Assembly: GCF_000178955.2 (NCBI RefSeq)
Contig: NC_016631.1
Location: 124,001-188,000, forward strand
Source of the DNA: Granulicella mallensis MP5ACTX8
GTDB lineage: Bacteria; Acidobacteriota; Terriglobia; Terriglobales; Acidobacteriaceae
Reading direction: 5' to 3'
DNA length: 64,000 nt
Shown here in pieces: positions 1-8,546 of this stretch; position 1 is the stretch's first letter, and the number at the start of each line of letters is the position of its first letter. Made by a program: the position numbers and the translations under genes. A model generated the notes under the pieces. That model was not told where the DNA came from and ran no database searches. It saw only the letters and a list, made by a program, of their open reading frames with translations.

Positions 1-537
1 GGCGCGCCAAAGCTTCGTTGGAATCTGCCTGGCGATAACACCACGTGCAACGATCTCTCGGTCGGACCGGACAAGGCACTCTATCTAACGGACACCGCCA
101 ACGGCAAGATCTTCAAGCTGCCGGCCGGTGCTTCCGCCGCGGAACTCTTCCTGGAGCATCGTGTCCTGATGGGCGTCGATGGCATCACCTTCCTGGACGG
201 CACGCTCTACGTGAACAACGTGGTCTTCAACAAGCTCTACCGCATCCCGGTGGACGCCTCCGGCAAGCCGGGGCAGCCTGTCGATATCTGGATGGACCAG
301 CCCGTAAAAGGCCCGGATGGCATGCGTGCGGCCAATGGCAAGCTGTTCGTTGCCGAGAATGGCAGCGGCCAGATTGACGTCCTTACCATCAATGGCGATA
401 AGGCCAGCGTCACTGTCCTCAAGGACGGACTCAAGACACCCACCGCAGTCGAGCCCGTAGGTGACACCCTCTGGATCGCCGAACGCGGCGCCGGCAAAGC
501 CCTGTCGATTCCAATGCCGAAAAATACATCTCGCTAA
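1..537 (+). CDS. SMP-30/NHL-like beta-propeller protein, C-terminal part
   Basis: The gene enters the window in frame from base 1, so its N-terminus is missing; 178 residues are visible before the TAA. Repeats of the type D-x-A-L-Y-L-T-D-T-A-N-G-K-I and N-G-K-L-F-V-A-E-N-G-S-G are spaced about 40 residues apart, as in the blades of six-bladed propellers (gluconolactonase/SMP-30 or NHL). The family is typically made of secreted or periplasmic sugar-lactone hydrolases or binding proteins. No metal ligand can be assigned from this part, so enzyme activity is unproven. The 3' end is followed by a repeat-rich gap rather than another gene. Confidence 0.7.
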   Translation, partial: GAPKLRWNLPGDNTTCNDLSVGPDKALYLTDTANGKIFKLPAGASAAELFLEHRVLMGVDGITFLDGTLYVNNVVFNKLYRIPVDASGKPGQPVDIWMDQPVKGPDGMRAANGKLFVAENGSGQIDVLTINGDKASVTVLKDGLKTPTAVEPVGDTLWIAERGAGKALSIPMPKNTSR

Positions 538-580
538 GGGCACGTTCCTTTGGGGACGCGAAGTCGAGAACCTGTTTTTG

Positions 581-760
581 TCTTTCTTGTTGTCATTCCC
601 GCAGGGAATCTGCTGTCTGTCGGCACAGCACCAATATTTTGCGAGACGACTTCAGAAGGGCCATGCCTCGAATCACGCCCTTTCTAGCTCTGCCTCCACG
701 GAAGAACTGTCATGGTACGAACAAGCAGCAGATTCCCTGCGGGAATGACAACAAGAAAGA
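581..760. repeat. 34-bp perfect inverted repeat pair
   Basis: Bases 581-614 and 727-760 are exact reverse complements over 34 bp (core TCATTCCCGCAGGGAATCTG), separated by 112 bp. A 33-bp copy of the left arm occurs again at 43635-43667 upstream of the GH5 gene. The core contains its own small palindrome (CCCGCAGGG). The gap 538-859 contains no convincing gene. This looks like a dispersed palindromic repeat; a non-autonomous transposon origin is inference. Confidence 0.75.
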
Positions 761-837
761 CAACAGCAAGAACAAAACATCCCCGCTCCAGATGAAGCCT
801 TTGTGGGGTTGAACAAGGTATGTGATCAACCTCGGCG

Positions 838-862
838 TCCGGATTCGTCAGACAGCCTCTTA
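838..862. repeat. possible remnant of a MITE-like terminus
   Basis: The motif GATTCGTCAGACA, followed by a short tract and TTAGA, closely resembles the right terminus of the 263-bp element at 11950-12212. It also lies exactly at the stop codon of a minus-strand gene, as that element does. Only one end is recognisable, so it may be a decayed copy or chance. Confidence 0.35.
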
Positions 863-1255
863 GACCCCAACCTTGCCCGCACGCTTCGCAGACTTCTTCT
901 CCGCCGACTTCTTCGCGCGGGCCTCGTCCTTTGACTGGATCCCATGCGCAACGAGAATCGCCCGTATCAATCCTGGGAAGCGCTCATCCACTTCCGTACA
1001 TCGTGAGACATTCTGCATCTCCACGCCATGGCGCTCGCTGCGAATCAGCCCCGCCTCGCGCAGGATCTTGAAGTGCTGCGAGAGCGTGGACTTCGGAATC
1101 GCCCTATCGCTCACAACCAAAAAGTTAGAACAGTTCTGCGGACAGGCCTGCGCCACGATGTCGACGAACATCGACACCCGCACCGGGTCGGACAAGGCAT
1201 GCAGAAGCCCCTCTACCGTAATGTCCTCGATCGATGGATGGAGCAGGGGCCGCAT
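860..1255 (-). CDS. ArsR-family winged-helix regulator
   Basis: A 131-residue DNA-binding regulator. Residues about 10-90 give the ArsR winged helix: L-L-H-A-L-S-D-P-V-R at the start and the recognition helix S-T-L-S-Q-H-F-K-I-L-R-E-A-G-L-I. A lysine/alanine-rich tail follows. A cysteine pair (A-C-P-Q-N-C) lies before the recognition helix, but the classic ELCVCDL metal site is absent, so the inducer need not be a metal. I chose the ATG at 1255; a TTG nine codons upstream is the alternative. It is divergent from a two-SDR cluster, with a dyad between them at 1294-1312, so it probably represses that cluster. Confidence 0.85.
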   Translation of the reverse strand: MRPLLHPSIEDITVEGLLHALSDPVRVSMFVDIVAQACPQNCSNFLVVSDRAIPKSTLSQHFKILREAGLIRSERHGVEMQNVSRCTEVDERFPGLIRAILVAHGIQSKDEARAKKSAEKKSAKRAGKVGV

Positions 1256-1293
1256 ATCTCTATAGAGTAGACGCAGTCCCAAAACGGTTCAAT

Positions 1294-1312
1294 AGTTCAT
1301 AAATCCGGAACT
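1294..1312. promoter_or_regulatory. candidate ArsR operator dyad
   Basis: AGTTC and GAACT are separated by 9 bp, and the flanking T and A extend the arms to 6 bp. The dyad lies in the 175-bp gap between the divergent ArsR and SDR genes, 39 bp upstream of the regulator's start. Function is inferred from position and symmetry only. Confidence 0.45.
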
Positions 1313-1430
1313 AATGAATCTTTCCCGAATCTGCCTCCATCTACTCACCAGAACCAGGTGAGGAGCAGGCCCGCAAGGTAGCTCCCAAGAGATCTGAAAT
1401 TCAACGCAGTACCGGAAAAGGGATAAAGAT

Positions 1431-2177
1431 ATGAGCAAGCTCACAGGCAAAGTAGCAGTCGTCACCGGCGCATCCAAGGGTATCGGAGCCGCCATCGCCA
1501 AATCGCTCGCCGCAGAAGGCGCTTCCGTCGTCGTGAACTACGCCTCCAGCAAGGCCGGCGCGGACACCGTCGTCGCGGCCATCACCAAGGCGGGCGGCAA
1601 GGCTGTAGCGGTGGGCGGAGACGTCTCCAAGGCCGCCGAAGCCCAGGGCATCATCGACGCCGCCATCAAGAACTACGGCCGCCTCGACATCCTCGTCAAC
1701 AACTCCGGTGTGTATGAGTTCTCGCCCATCGAAGCCATCACCGAAGAGCATTATCACAAGATCTTCAACGTCAACGTACTCGGCCTTCTGCTCGTCACGC
1801 GTGCCGCTGTCGCTCATCTCGGTGAGGGCTCCAGCATCATCAACATCGGTTCGGTCGTCAGCAGCCTGACGCCTCCGGCCAGCGCGGTCTACACCGGCAC
1901 CAAGGGCGCGGTCGATGCCATCACCGGCGTGCTCGCCAAGGAACTCGGCCCCAAGAAGATCCGTGTCAACGCCCTCAACCCCGGCATGGTCGACACCGAA
2001 GGCGTACAGACCGCGGGCTTCCTCGGCTCGGACATGGAGAAGAACATCGTTGCGCAGACCCCGCTTGGCCGCGTCGGCCAGGTCGATGACATCGCCTCCG
2101 TCGCTACCTTCCTCGCCTCTGACGACGCGAAGTGGGTTACCGGCGAACTCCTCCGCGTCGGCGGCGGTATCCACTAA
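1431..2177 (+). CDS. SDR oxidoreductase (3-oxoacyl-ACP reductase-like)
   Basis: A 248-residue classical SDR. The cofactor loop T-G-A-S-K-G-I-G is at residues 13-20, the N-N-S-G structural motif near 89, and a catalytic S/Y-T-G-T-K site near 143-162. The C-terminus is the usual G-G-G-type end. These are cytosolic NAD(P)H-dependent oxidoreductases; the substrate cannot be told from sequence. The start follows a purine-rich AAAAGGGA box. It is first of two tandem SDR genes (91-bp gap) divergent from an ArsR gene, which suggests inducible co-expression. Confidence 0.9.
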   Translation: MSKLTGKVAVVTGASKGIGAAIAKSLAAEGASVVVNYASSKAGADTVVAAITKAGGKAVAVGGDVSKAAEAQGIIDAAIKNYGRLDILVNNSGVYEFSPIEAITEEHYHKIFNVNVLGLLLVTRAAVAHLGEGSSIINIGSVVSSLTPPASAVYTGTKGAVDAITGVLAKELGPKKIRVNALNPGMVDTEGVQTAGFLGSDMEKNIVAQTPLGRVGQVDDIASVATFLASDDAKWVTGELLRVGGGIH

Positions 2178-2268
2178 TCGCTAATTCCCGAACGCTAACA
2201 GGCCCCGCTGCCGCAGCAATACGGCAGCGGGCCCAACACCAAACCTCACACCTAAAGAGAGGAATCAC

Positions 2269-3000
2269 ATGGGTAAGCTCACAGGAAAAGTAGCAGTCAT
2301 CACCGCCGCCACCTCCGGCATGGCACTCGCCACGGCGAAGCTCTTCGTCGAAGAGGGCGCCTACGTCTTCATCACGGGCCGCCGTAAGGACAAGCTCGAT
2401 GAGGCCGTCAAGGCCATCGGCAAGAACGTCACAGGCGTCCAGGGCGACGCCTCCAACCTCGCCGACCTCGACCGTCTCTACGAGACCGTCAAACGCGAGA
2501 AGGGCAAGATCGACGTCCTCTTCGCCAGCGCCGGCCAGGGCGAGTTCGCCACGCTCGAACAGGTCACCGAAGAGCACTTCGACAAGACCTTCGACCTCAA
2601 CGTGCGTGGAACACTGTTCACGGTACAGAAGGCGTTGCCGCTCTTCAACGACAACGGCTCCATCTTCCTGAACGGCTCGATCGCCAGCATCAAGGGCATC
2701 CCGTCCTTCGGCGTCTACAGTGCCAGCAAGGCCGCGGTCCGTTCCTTCGCACGCACCTGGCTGGTGGAGTTGAAGGAGCGTCGCATCCGCGTCAACATCC
2801 TGAGCCCCGGCACCATCGACACCCCCATCCTCGACCCGCTGGGCGATGAGGCGAAGGAAGGCTTCAAGAAGATGATTCCGCGCGGCGAAATGGGCCGTCC
2901 GGAAGAGATCGCCACGGTAGCTCTCTTCCTGGCCTCCAGCGACTCCAGCTTCGTCAACGGCATCGAGCTCTTCGTCGACGGCGGTACCGCCCAGATCTAA
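2269..3000 (+). CDS. SDR oxidoreductase with altered nucleotide-binding loop
   Basis: A 243-residue SDR whose start is set by AGAGAGGAATCAC before the ATG. Most family features are present: D-A-S-N near 63, a catalytic Ser in N-G-S-I-A-S, Y-S-A-S-K as the Tyr/Lys pair, and the F-V-D-G-G-T-A-Q end. The Rossmann loop is unusual, however: T-A-A-T-S-G-M-A replaces the canonical T-G-x-x-x-G-I-G, so two of the three glycines are lost. The protein may bind cofactor differently or be a non-catalytic partner of the upstream SDR. It is the second gene after the ArsR-divergent promoter. Confidence 0.88.
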   Translation: MGKLTGKVAVITAATSGMALATAKLFVEEGAYVFITGRRKDKLDEAVKAIGKNVTGVQGDASNLADLDRLYETVKREKGKIDVLFASAGQGEFATLEQVTEEHFDKTFDLNVRGTLFTVQKALPLFNDNGSIFLNGSIASIKGIPSFGVYSASKAAVRSFARTWLVELKERRIRVNILSPGTIDTPILDPLGDEAKEGFKKMIPRGEMGRPEEIATVALFLASSDSSFVNGIELFVDGGTAQI

Positions 3001-3033
3001 CGACCGGCCTCCGTACTTCCGGAGCCCAACCCA

Positions 3034-3081
3034 ACGGGACTCGCCCGGCAGCTACTCCACTAGCCGCCAGGCGAGTCTCGT
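3034..3081. terminator. hairpin after the SDR pair
   Basis: ACGGGACTCGCC (3034-3045) pairs with GGCGAGTCTCGT (3070-3081) with one mismatch; a short T-rich stretch follows. Its position 33 bp after the SDR stop codon fits a terminator. Confidence 0.45.
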
Positions 3082-3092
3082 TCTGTTTATGG

Positions 3093-3131
3093 TTTTGAAG
3101 GGGCGGGGCTAAAAGCCCCGCCCCTTCAAAA
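3093..3131. repeat. perfect 18-bp hairpin, GAAGGGGCGGGG family
   Basis: TTTTGAAGGGGCGGGGCT is followed by AAA and then its exact reverse complement. The A/T ends make it look like a bidirectional intrinsic terminator. The same GAAGGGGCGG core is embedded in the longer elements near 12040 and 32262 and in the gap at 60405-60454, so it belongs to a dispersed hairpin family. Confidence 0.7.
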
Positions 3132-3266
3132 CAAAACTTGATCTCTCATTTCATCCTCACTCGTAGCTTGGAGCTGTGAGTTTGATGGCCTGCCCTAGAC
3201 TCACGCGGCCCTTAGAAAAGCTATACGCAACCGCCTTGTTCCTCCCCTGCGGATAAAATCAAACAC

Positions 3267-3833
3267 GTGAAGCAGAATTTGAAGCTACTGGTATCAGGAG
3301 TGTTGTTCGGGATCGCTACAACACTCAGCGCGCAACAGTCACCGAACGTCTTTCAGAATCTGATCGCGGATTCAGCGCATCGGATCGCCATCGCCCATCA
3401 GGTAGCGCTGTCCAAATGGGACAGTAACGGTGTCGTCGAAGACTCGGCCCGCGAGGCCCAGGTGATTCAGAATGCGGTCGCAGCAGGACAGTCCAAGGGC
3501 CTTAGCGAAGCCTCTCTCACTTCGTTCTTTCGATCCCAGATTGAGGCCAACAAGCTCGTGCAGTACTCGCTCCTCGCGGATTGGCAAGTAGCCGGGAAGG
3601 CTCCGGAACACCAGAAGGTAAATCTTGCCACCGAGATCCGTCCGGAACTCGACCACCTTCAGTCTTCTTTGATCTCGGACCTTGTCCAAAGCGCCGAGGC
3701 TCGCTCTCGGCCCGACTGCTCGACTGCGCTGGCCGTCGCGATTCACAAGTATCTCGCCACGCAAGGTACCGCCGAGTCGACGTTGGATGCACTGGCCCTT
3801 AACCGTTCCCTGGCCACAGCCTGCGTTCGCTAA
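3267..3833 (+). CDS. Secreted AroQ-gamma-type chorismate mutase
   Basis: A 188-residue protein with GTG start and a signal peptide (basic M-K-Q-N-L-K, hydrophobic core, cleavage near L-S-A-Q). The mature part matches the periplasmic gamma class of AroQ chorismate mutases: R-I-A-I-A-H-Q-V-A-L-S-K-W, then V-V-E-D-S-A-R-E-A-Q-V, then Q-I-E-A-N-K-L-V-Q. Cysteines near the C-terminus could form the disulfide known in exported mycobacterial members. The family converts chorismate to prephenate. Why bacteria export it is unsettled. It stands alone, 5 kb from the DAHP synthase gene, and converges on the glycosyltransferase gene. Confidence 0.82.
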   Translation: MKQNLKLLVSGVLFGIATTLSAQQSPNVFQNLIADSAHRIAIAHQVALSKWDSNGVVEDSAREAQVIQNAVAAGQSKGLSEASLTSFFRSQIEANKLVQYSLLADWQVAGKAPEHQKVNLATEIRPELDHLQSSLISDLVQSAEARSRPDCSTALAVAIHKYLATQGTAESTLDALALNRSLATACVR

Positions 3834-3880
3834 AGTAAATCTCCTGTAGGTGTATAGCGAAGCTACGACACTTATGGCCG

Positions 3881-5863
3881 TCACGGATGCAGCTTCTGCT
3901 CCAGATCCGGCACAAACAGCGGCTGCGCGTCGGCTTCCAATCGATGCGCCGCCGTCAGCGCCAGGGCATAGGCGGCTCGTGCACTGTCTTTGTCGCCTAA
4001 TGCCGTCTGGGCGTCTCCCAAAGCCGTCTGCGCCAGCAAATTCTCCGGCTGCAAAGTGACAGCTTTCTCTGCCGCAACCAAAGCCTCTGCGGGCCTCTTC
4101 TCACTCAACAGGATCTTCGACTTTTGGACTGCTCCCAACGCCGCCGCTTCAGGCACATGGAAATCGCCACGGTACACAAACACGCTGTGATCGATCTGCT
4201 CCGCCATCGGCATCCACCGAAATCGCTCGAAGATATTCAACTGGTCGCTGGGCCAGTCACAGGCTTCCAGATCGTCTGCGCTTAACAAGAGGTTGCCATG
4301 GATGGTTTCTGGCACGTCGACCGGCAGGATCTCTCCTCCGGTGTGGGCCGTGGGCAGCGGGTGGCAGGGAATGCCGTAGGCTTGGGGACGAAGATCCGGA
4401 TAAGCGGAATAGGCGAACCAGCACTCCTCGCCAGGATGGGCGTCAACCCATTGCTTGACGTGCGGCAGTTGTTGCGCCCAATCCACACTGGAGTCGCTCA
4501 GGTATTTGTGCGTATTCGCCGTGCCGCCCCAGGCTTCATTGGCGTACGCCATCTCTGCCGGAAACACTGCCAGGGCAGAAACGACATGACACGCCACCAA
4601 TCCTCCACCGATCCAAATCCAGCGTCGGTTATGCTGCGCGAGCGCTGTCAGACCCGCTGCTGCCAGCAACGCGGCCAGAGGATACAGGAACAGAACATGC
4701 CGCGTGCCGATGTTCATACCGCTCAGGATCGCCACACCCAGATAGATAGCTCCCGGGACCGCAAGATACGCCAACTCTCTTCCTTGCCTGAGCCGCCTGC
4801 TGATCAGCGCAATACCTGCCAGCACTACCAGACCGATTAAGCCCAGAGTGGTCTTGATGGACAGCGCGACTGGAAAGTACCACCAGACGCCGTGAGGATA
4901 ATCGTGCCCTAGCAGGAAGATGGGATACTGCTGCGCTGCATAGTGGATGTCAGTCATCCCCAGCAGGTAGGATTCCGGCAGCAACCGCCAGTGGGCGAGA
5001 TGTCCTATCATCCAACTGTTTATCCCCTTGAGGGGTGCAGCGTATTCGCTCAGCGTCGGATTCATCACCAGCCCTGCCGGTCTGGCCGCATAGCGAAAAC
5101 CGTAGAAAGCCCAGAGCACCACAACCGCGAGAACCACGATGGCAGCAAATCCGCCAAACAGTGTCCCAGCCGTCCGCTTGCGCCGTTCCGGCTCGGCACA
5201 GGCGATCTCTACCAGCGTCAATCCCAGCAGCATCGGAGCCAGCAAAATTCCGCTGTGCTTGGCCGCCAGCGTGAGTCCTGCGGCTAGGCCGGTCAGCAGC
5301 AGACGAAGCACAGAGGGCTGCCTTGCGTAACGGTAGAAGCAATAGATGGTGGCCAGAAAGAAGCAGGCGACGCCCATATCGGTCGTGACCAGATCACTGT
5401 TGGCCAACACATTGGGCTCGAAGACCACCAATAGCAAAGCCAGCAGACCAGCGGACTCGCCAAAGAACTTGCTCCCGATCAGAAACACCATCACGGAGAG
5501 GCCCACGGCGAAGACACCTGCTGCCAGGCGCATGCGGAAGAGCAGGCGATGTTTTGGGCCATCGTTACGTTCCAGAAAATCACGGCCATCCCGGTACGCC
5601 TCTGTCTTGAACATTCGCTGTTGCAGCGGAGGCACCCAAAGCTTCTCCTGCAGCAGAGGCAATGTCGCCACCAGCTTCACCAGCGGCGGATGCTCGGGAT
5701 TCAGACCGTAGTCGCCGCTATGCCACATCATGTAGCCGGCGAAGATATGGTCGCCCTCATCGAAGGTGAGCGACTCGCCATGGACGATGATCGCCACCAG
5801 GATCATCTGCAAGATGATCAATCCGCCTGCTAAAGACCAGACGGGCATCTTCAATCTATTCAT
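3881..5863 (-). CDS. GT39/ArnT-like membrane glycosyltransferase with C-terminal TPR
   Basis: A 660-residue integral membrane protein with about ten hydrophobic segments. The first luminal loop has F-D-E-G-D-H, equivalent to the acidic D/E motif of family-39 (protein O-mannosyl / ArnT-type) transferases, followed by the N-P-E-H-P-P-L-V-K segment typical of the family. The soluble C-terminal 150 residues end in TPR-like helices (A-L-V-A-A-E-K-A-V-T-L-Q-P-E-N). Such enzymes use polyprenyl-phosphate sugars outside the inner membrane; the acceptor is unknown. The start at 5863 has GGAAGG just upstream. It is monocistronic and divergent from the metallohydrolase gene. Confidence 0.8.
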   Translation of the reverse strand: MNRLKMPVWSLAGGLIILQMILVAIIVHGESLTFDEGDHIFAGYMMWHSGDYGLNPEHPPLVKLVATLPLLQEKLWVPPLQQRMFKTEAYRDGRDFLERNDGPKHRLLFRMRLAAGVFAVGLSVMVFLIGSKFFGESAGLLALLLVVFEPNVLANSDLVTTDMGVACFFLATIYCFYRYARQPSVLRLLLTGLAAGLTLAAKHSGILLAPMLLGLTLVEIACAEPERRKRTAGTLFGGFAAIVVLAVVVLWAFYGFRYAARPAGLVMNPTLSEYAAPLKGINSWMIGHLAHWRLLPESYLLGMTDIHYAAQQYPIFLLGHDYPHGVWWYFPVALSIKTTLGLIGLVVLAGIALISRRLRQGRELAYLAVPGAIYLGVAILSGMNIGTRHVLFLYPLAALLAAAGLTALAQHNRRWIWIGGGLVACHVVSALAVFPAEMAYANEAWGGTANTHKYLSDSSVDWAQQLPHVKQWVDAHPGEECWFAYSAYPDLRPQAYGIPCHPLPTAHTGGEILPVDVPETIHGNLLLSADDLEACDWPSDQLNIFERFRWMPMAEQIDHSVFVYRGDFHVPEAAALGAVQKSKILLSEKRPAEALVAAEKAVTLQPENLLAQTALGDAQTALGDKDSARAAYALALTAAHRLEADAQPLFVPDLEQKLHP

Positions 5864-6006
5864 TGACCTTCCGCCCCCAACCGCTATACCCAATGATTCG
5901 CGCCCCCCATTTTATAGAGATTTTCACGAAGGACTTTTTCGGTGGAAGATGCATCAAACCCAGGCGTGGTGGGTCTAACGAGACAGACAGAAATCAGGGG
6001 GAAATC

Positions 6007-6753
6007 ATGCAACTGCAACTGCTGCGAAATGCGACTCTGCGTTTGAACTATGCCGGACGAACGATTCTTGTCGATCCATGCCTCGGCGCAAAAGGGAGCC
6101 TGCCCACAGTAGCCGGTATCCAGGCCAATCCCACCGTAGATCTGCCGGTAACGGTAGAGAAGCTGCTGGAAGGGATCGAACTGACCGTGATCTCGCACCT
6201 CCATCCCGACCACTTCGACCCCGCAGGAATCTCGCATCTGCCGAAGACGATGCCGATCCTCTGCCACCCTGCCCATCTCAAGGAGATCGAGGAGCACGGG
6301 TTCACCGCGGCCAGGACTCTGACAGAAGAGGTCGCGGAGGGCGCTCTCACCATCGCACCCACCACAGGACAGCATGGGACGGGCGAAGTCCTTGCAAAGA
6401 TGGGCACTGTGATGGGGTTCATCCTCAAGGCCGAGAATGAACCCACGGTGTACTGGGCCGGTGACACCGTGCTGACGCCGGAGGTGATCGAGATCGTCCA
6501 CAAGACCGGGCCGGACGTGATCGTCACCCACTCCGGAGCTGCGACCATAGCGAACACGCTGCTGCTCATGGACGATGCACAAACCGTTGAGCTCTACCGC
6601 CATGCAGGCGAGGCCATCTTCATCGCGGTCCACATGGAGGCGTTTGACCACTGTGCCGTGACCCGCGACCGGCTGCGTGCCACCGCGAACCTCGCTGGCA
6701 TCCCGAGCCATCGTCTACTCATCCCCGCCGATGGAGAGCAGATCGAGCTATAG
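6007..6753 (+). CDS. Metallo-beta-lactamase-fold hydrolase
   Basis: A 248-residue protein with the metal motif H-L-H-P-D-H-F-D near residue 65, further metal-site histidines (G-Q-H-G-T near 122) and an A-G-D-T segment that supplies the bridging aspartate. It resembles the UPF0173/UlaG-like branch of the superfamily (N-terminal L-R-N-A-T-L-R-L-N-Y-A-G-R-T-I-L-V-D-P). Cytosolic, with substrate unknown. CAGGGGGAAATC precedes the ATG and fixes the start; an in-frame upstream extension to 5863 lacks family similarity. Confidence 0.82.
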   Translation: MQLQLLRNATLRLNYAGRTILVDPCLGAKGSLPTVAGIQANPTVDLPVTVEKLLEGIELTVISHLHPDHFDPAGISHLPKTMPILCHPAHLKEIEEHGFTAARTLTEEVAEGALTIAPTTGQHGTGEVLAKMGTVMGFILKAENEPTVYWAGDTVLTPEVIEIVHKTGPDVIVTHSGAATIANTLLLMDDAQTVELYRHAGEAIFIAVHMEAFDHCAVTRDRLRATANLAGIPSHRLLIPADGEQIEL

Positions 6754-6828
6754 ACCCCTGCTTCAAAGAAGACGGCTTACCCGAAGGACTCTTGTGGGTA
6801 AACGCGAGATCGGTTTAGCACTGCTGGT

Positions 6829-6852
6829 TCCTGGCCGGTAAAAAGGCCAGGA
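6829..6852. terminator. hairpin between the metallohydrolase and beta-lactamase-like genes
   Basis: TCCTGGCC and GGCCAGGA flank the loop GGTAAAAA, with G-T and G-C pairs extending the stem. It probably ends transcription of the preceding gene. Confidence 0.4.
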
Positions 6853-6886
6853 GCCTTCTGGCATTCAGGTCATATATCCTTTGCCC

Positions 6887-8377
6887 ATGCGATTTTCTGC
6901 CTTCGTTCCCGTCGCCGCCTTCCTCTGCGTGCTTCCGGCGTTCAGCCAGACCGCGCCTCCGCACCCCTCTCAAGCGGCCACATCGCAAGCCATCGCCACC
7001 GAAATCGACGAGGTAGAAACCGGTCTTCTCACCGTCGTAACCGTCGCCGGTGACCCTCATCCCACACGCTCCCTCACTGAAGAGATGCGCCGTCGCCATG
7101 TTCCCGCTGTCAGCATCGCCGTCATTCACAACGGCACCCTCCGCTGGGCCCACGCCTGGGGAACCCTCAACCCCGAAGGCGGCGCACCCGCCACAGCGGA
7201 CAGCCTCTTTCAGGCTGCCTCTATCAGCAAATCTCTCGCCTCCATGGCCGCTCTCCACCTCGTCCAGCAAGGCAAGCTCTCGCTCGACGCTCCCGTCCAG
7301 ACCGAGCTCAAAAGCTGGACGCTGCCTCAAAACAACTTCACCGCCCAGCAGCCCGTCACTCTCCGCGAGCTGCTCTCGCACACCGCCGGCATCAACGTCC
7401 ACGGCTTCCCCGGCTATGCGACTACCGGTCCTGTCGCCACGCTTCAACAGGTCCTCGACGGCACTAAGCCGGCTAATACCGACGCCATCCGTGTCACCGC
7501 TCTCCCCGGCCAGGCCTTCAGCTACGCCGGCGGCGGGTACACGATCGCCCAGCAGATGATGATCGACGCCACCGGACAGCCCTTCCCGCAGATCATGCAG
7601 TCCCTGGTTCTCGGCCCCGTCGGCATGAGCCACAGCACCTACCAGCAGCCGCTCCCGCCCGCTCGCCTCAAAGAAGTCGCCCTGCCAGCCGACGATCAAG
7701 GCAAGCCCATCGCCGGAGGCCCCCACACCTATCCTGAGATGGCCGCCGCCGGTCTCTGGACCACCCCCTCCGACCTGGCTCTCTGGGTCATGGAGATGCA
7801 GCGCTCGCTGAAGGGTCAGGCCAATCACGTCCTCTCCCCCGAGATGACCCGTCTCATGCTCACGCCCATCAAAGAGCACTACGGCCTCGGCGTCACCGTC
7901 ACGAAGGAGAATGGCCAGACGTCTTTCGCTCACAGCGGTGGCAACGCTGGCTATCGTACCTTCTACATCGGCTATGAAAACGGAGACGGTGCGGTCATCA
8001 TGACCAGCAGCGACAGCGGCGGGCCTCTCTATCCCGACATCCTCCGCAGCATCTCCCGTGTCTACAACTGGTCCACCTGGAAGTCCACCGAGCGCACTGC
8101 GATCACCCTTGCTTCATCAGCTCTCACGGCTTACACCGGCAAGTTCAACACGCAGGCCCTCGGCCCCATAGAGGTCTCACTGGAATCCGGGCACCTGCAG
8201 GCCAGGCTCTCCTACTACGGCTCCAGCCCGCTCTTTCCGTCTGCTTCCAATATCTTCTTCGCTACCGACACGGAAGCCGAGCTCCACTTCGATTCCCCCG
8301 ACTCCGGCAAGCTTCTTGTCGACAACCAGTCCATCTCCTTTACGCGTATCAAGGAAACACCGGCTCTCCCTCATTAA
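6887..8377 (+). CDS. Secreted serine beta-lactamase-like hydrolase
   Basis: A 496-residue protein with signal peptide (cleavage near A-F-S-Q). The beta-lactamase/transpeptidase-like domain fills about residues 50-370. The nucleophile motif S-I-S-K (S-x-x-K) follows F-Q-A-A, the second motif is Y-A-G in F-S-Y-A-G-G-G-Y, and H-S-G-G is the third. The family (class C beta-lactamase, esterase EstB, D-aminopeptidase) is broad, and antibiotic hydrolysis cannot be claimed. A C-terminal domain of about 100 residues follows (DUF3471-like position). The ATG at 6887 is preferred over an in-frame TTG two codons upstream. Confidence 0.85.
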   Translation: MRFSAFVPVAAFLCVLPAFSQTAPPHPSQAATSQAIATEIDEVETGLLTVVTVAGDPHPTRSLTEEMRRRHVPAVSIAVIHNGTLRWAHAWGTLNPEGGAPATADSLFQAASISKSLASMAALHLVQQGKLSLDAPVQTELKSWTLPQNNFTAQQPVTLRELLSHTAGINVHGFPGYATTGPVATLQQVLDGTKPANTDAIRVTALPGQAFSYAGGGYTIAQQMMIDATGQPFPQIMQSLVLGPVGMSHSTYQQPLPPARLKEVALPADDQGKPIAGGPHTYPEMAAAGLWTTPSDLALWVMEMQRSLKGQANHVLSPEMTRLMLTPIKEHYGLGVTVTKENGQTSFAHSGGNAGYRTFYIGYENGDGAVIMTSSDSGGPLYPDILRSISRVYNWSTWKSTERTAITLASSALTAYTGKFNTQALGPIEVSLESGHLQARLSYYGSSPLFPSASNIFFATDTEAELHFDSPDSGKLLVDNQSISFTRIKETPALPH

Positions 8378-8546
8378 TCACCATCGAGACGCAGGGTTCA
8401 GCGTTGCCCGAACTCCATGGGAAGCTTGAACGTTCTTCTCCCCGTCTACATTGTCAATTGCCGGTTAAACACGAGGCCTTTTCACCCGCCGGGCTTTTGC
8501 CTCGCAGCACGACCACCGATAGACCTAGTATTCTGATTGCACGATC

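Noticed and set aside
6815..7933. A 372-residue minus-strand frame opposite the beta-lactamase-like gene
   Set aside because: Antisense to a gene with all three serine-hydrolase motifs; Gly/Glu-rich artefact composition.
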